A stretch of DNA of 64,000 nucleotides from positions 124,001-188,000 of the forward strand of contig WPDH01000223.1 of assembly GCA_019137255.1 (NCBI GenBank). Direction: 5' to 3'. A program made the translations under genes and the position numbers. Of this stretch, positions 61,839-64,000 are shown piece after piece. Under the pieces are notes generated by a model. The model worked only from the letters and a program-made list of their open reading frames with translations. It was not told the origin of the DNA and made no database searches. Positions within the stretch are counted from its first letter, which is position 1. Each line of letters starts with the position of its first letter. This stretch comes from Corinectria fuckeliana. Lineage: Eukaryota > Ascomycota > Sordariomycetes > Hypocreales > Nectriaceae.

Positions 61839-64000
61839 TCAAGCCTTGAAGACTCGCTTCAGTTTGAATTTACACAGCGTCGATTCCCTCGACTCTCTTC
61901 TTCCCTTCTTTTCCAGTTCCGCCCAGACGTCGGGGTATCGCATTTTCGCCCAGTTCTCGAATCTGGACTGTAGTTGCCGCCCAGGAAGGGCATTGTAAGC
62001 CACGCCTAATCTGTGTCTTGTTAGCGTCGACGACAGGCCTGGACTGAACATCTTGGAAACTCACGTCGTTGCTCCCGGCTCAGCTCCCGTGATTTTACCC
62101 ATCCTAAGAATGACGTTTTGCACTTCCTGTTCCTCCCCATTTCCAGCAATAGCGCCGACGTAGGCATTGTAAACTGCTGGAGGAATATCCACATCCATGT
62201 TCTCTATCCTTTTCCAGACCTTGTGGGCCATCTTGGACCCTCCTGGTCTGTGTTCGAGGGTCCAGAAGACGGCCTCGAGGCTGGTGTACGTAGGCCCTTC
62301 CCTTGATGATGTGATCTCTGTCCAGAAATCTAACGCCTGTAGGGCCCGATCACAGGCAGTGTGGGCGAGCATCAAAGACGTATAAAGTCGCGTGTTTGGT
62401 TGAACGGTCGTGTCCATCTTCAACATATTGTAGACCATTTCCAGGGCTTCGCTATCCGGATACTGGCCCAAGCCCTCGAAGAACCTGATGTAGGTGTCGA
62501 GTCGTGGGTGATAGTCGCTGTTCCTGTGCTGTCGCATGTGCCCAAAGACGTGTGATGCCATATCTGGACGTTTTCGGTCCAAGAAAGCATCGATGAGGCT
62601 AACGCGATGTTCAAAGCTCAGGTCCTGGAAAAACTGTCGCAGCACCTGGTAGCTAGTCCACGCACGGGAGGTGCTCGTCTTAGGGTTCAGACAGAACTTG
62701 ACGAAGGCCTCTTGAACGATTTCTCTCTCTGCGGCGCTGAATTGGAAGGCGTGGACTGACAGAATATCCATCACCTCGAAATGCTGGTCGTTCTCCAAGA
62801 ACCTAACGCAAAGCGAGGCAAGGGTTTTCGGGTCCAGTTGCACTTGGTCTTCCTCGGCCAGCTCGACAAGCTCACCGAGACGAATGAAGTCCGGCTTCCC
62901 TTGGGCGCAAAGTACACTCAGGTACCTGTTAAGCAATTGACAATACTCCCACCACCGATCAGGGTCGGAGTGCCAGGGCTCGAGTTTCTTGACACTCTTA
63001 TATGCGGCCTGGACACCCGGCAGATATCCTGCTTCTAGGCGCAAGCCCATCTGAATGAGGTAAGTCTCGCCATCTAACCTGAGGTTCTTCTCCGTAGCAA
63101 GCGAAAGGATGTCCTCGGCCAGCATAGGGTCCTTTAAGGCTACCGCAGCGCGTAGGAGGCCGTTGATCGTGGTTGTATCTGCCTTGACAGGACCAGTCGA
63201 ATCGGCCATGTGCGACATCATGGCTTCGACTTGTTTTAGGCCCCTTCCCATGACAAGAATGGCATGTAGTAAGCTGTCCCAGTAGGCTTTTTCGGGTTTC
63301 GTGTCGCCGAGCTCGAGAAAATAAGGCACGGCCCAATCCTGCACATTGTTGCGGACTGCGAACAATGCGACCAGAGGATACACTTCAGCGGTGCGTGTTC
63401 CCGTCGCGGGTAGTTTAGTAAACCATTGTTGCGTCTCCGGAACCTGATCCCGCTCCGCAAAGAATGTGACAATCGCCATTTGTGTATCCTTGTCAAAGGG
63501 AATGCCATTTTTGTCGGCGTATTCGACCAGTGCTACCAATTCCTGCTCGTGGCCCTCTCTCGCCAAGCCTTGTGCGACCGGAAGCACCAAGCTGTCGCCA
63601 TTCTTGGCAAGGTCAACCGCCTTATCCCAATTTGCGCGAAGCATTTGGATGGCTTCTTTCGATCCGCCGTAGAGACAGATGGTGTGGATGTATTGCGCCC
63701 ACAATCCAGTATCGGGGCGATTGTTCTTACTGTTGAAATGTCCCGACGTGAGAGTTGAATAAACGCTCTTGGCAAGACCCAAGTGTTCTGGGGTCCTCTC
63801 GCGAGGTCGTAGGGTCCGGAGTGCGGTAAGGGCATTGTTGAGGTCCTTGGAGTCCAGTTTCAAGGGACTATTCGCGGGTGCCTCGGAGAGCTGCCGGAGG
63901 AGGTAATCGAGAAGTCGGCGGCATTGGAGGGCCTGGGAGGCGTTCAATGGTACTCGGCTCGAAAGCTTCGCATCGAAAAGGGATTTCCAAGCTTGAACAA
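61839..64000 (-). CDS. CIA84: PPR-type complex I assembly factor CIA84 (5' end outside window)
   Basis: Exons visible are the 3' one, 62010-61839, and the large one running from 62066 to beyond the window edge (frame open to 64000); the intron is 62011-62065 (GTGAGT...ACACAG). About 700 residues are present and the start codon is missing. The protein is all-helical with degenerate pentatricopeptide-like repeats: 'TGLWAQYIHTICLYGGSKEA', 'TTTINGLLRAAVALKDPMLA', 'PRLDTYIRFFEGLGQYPDSE' and 'PPAVYNAYVGAIAGNGEEQE'. The end 'AYNALPGRQLQSRFENWAKMRYP' matches complex I intermediate-associated protein 84. In Neurospora CIA84 binds a membrane-arm assembly intermediate in mitochondria and is absent from the mature complex. 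The presequence would be upstream of the window. Confidence 0.88.

Overview
The window is nuclear DNA of a filamentous ascomycete (Pezizomycotina, most likely a Sordariomycete). The evidence is short introns (about 50-130 nt) with GTRNGT-type donors and RCTRAC-like branch points, long pyrimidine-rich leaders, one gene per transcript on either strand, and orthologues of fungal genes such as CIA84, nuo-24, PMP3, CCZ1 and a filamentous-type ATG7. No rRNA, tRNA, CRISPR array or bacterial operon is visible. Most protein models below were assembled by splicing frames by hand; junctions are given so they can be tested.

Left third (1-24.7 kb): an AXL2-type polarity protein (-), a lysine methyltransferase EFM6 (+), a secreted DPBB protein with a Ser/Thr stalk (+), CCZ1 (-), a CorA-like membrane protein (-), an unrecognised multi-pass membrane glycoprotein (+), a ubiquitin-like ULD protein (-), a kelch propeller (+) and the 24-kDa complex I subunit (-). 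A 139-bp TA-flanked MITE lies between AXL2 and EFM6.

Middle (24.7-47.4 kb): an acyl/aryl-CoA ligase (+) converges on a very GC-rich FAD oxidoreductase (-). Then come WEE1 (-) with a 4.3-kb gene-free upstream region, dCMP deaminase (-) divergent from ATG7 (+), a rearranged relic of 2-isopropylmalate synthase (LEU4), and PMP3 (-) with a 17-nt first exon.

Right third (47.4-64 kb): GPI11/PIG-F (-), a small mitochondrial inner-membrane protein (+), an ERCC6L2-like SNF2 ATPase (+), a METTL7-like methyltransferase (-), an HSL-type alpha/beta hydrolase (-), IMP3 (-) and mitochondrial bS18m (+) sharing a 325-bp promoter, and the PPR complex I assembly factor CIA84 (-), cut by the window edge.

Most genes are unrelated housekeeping loci. 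The most interesting signals are: (i) a CoA ligase whose stop codon overlaps a strong intron donor, so that splicing would add one residue after a PTS1-like PKL end; (ii) an ERCC6L2-like ATPase with SUMO-interaction-like motifs at both ends and a tandem array of SUMO-acceptor consensus sites; (iii) a LEU4 relic that keeps the two ends and lacks the catalytic barrel; and (iv) the MITE.
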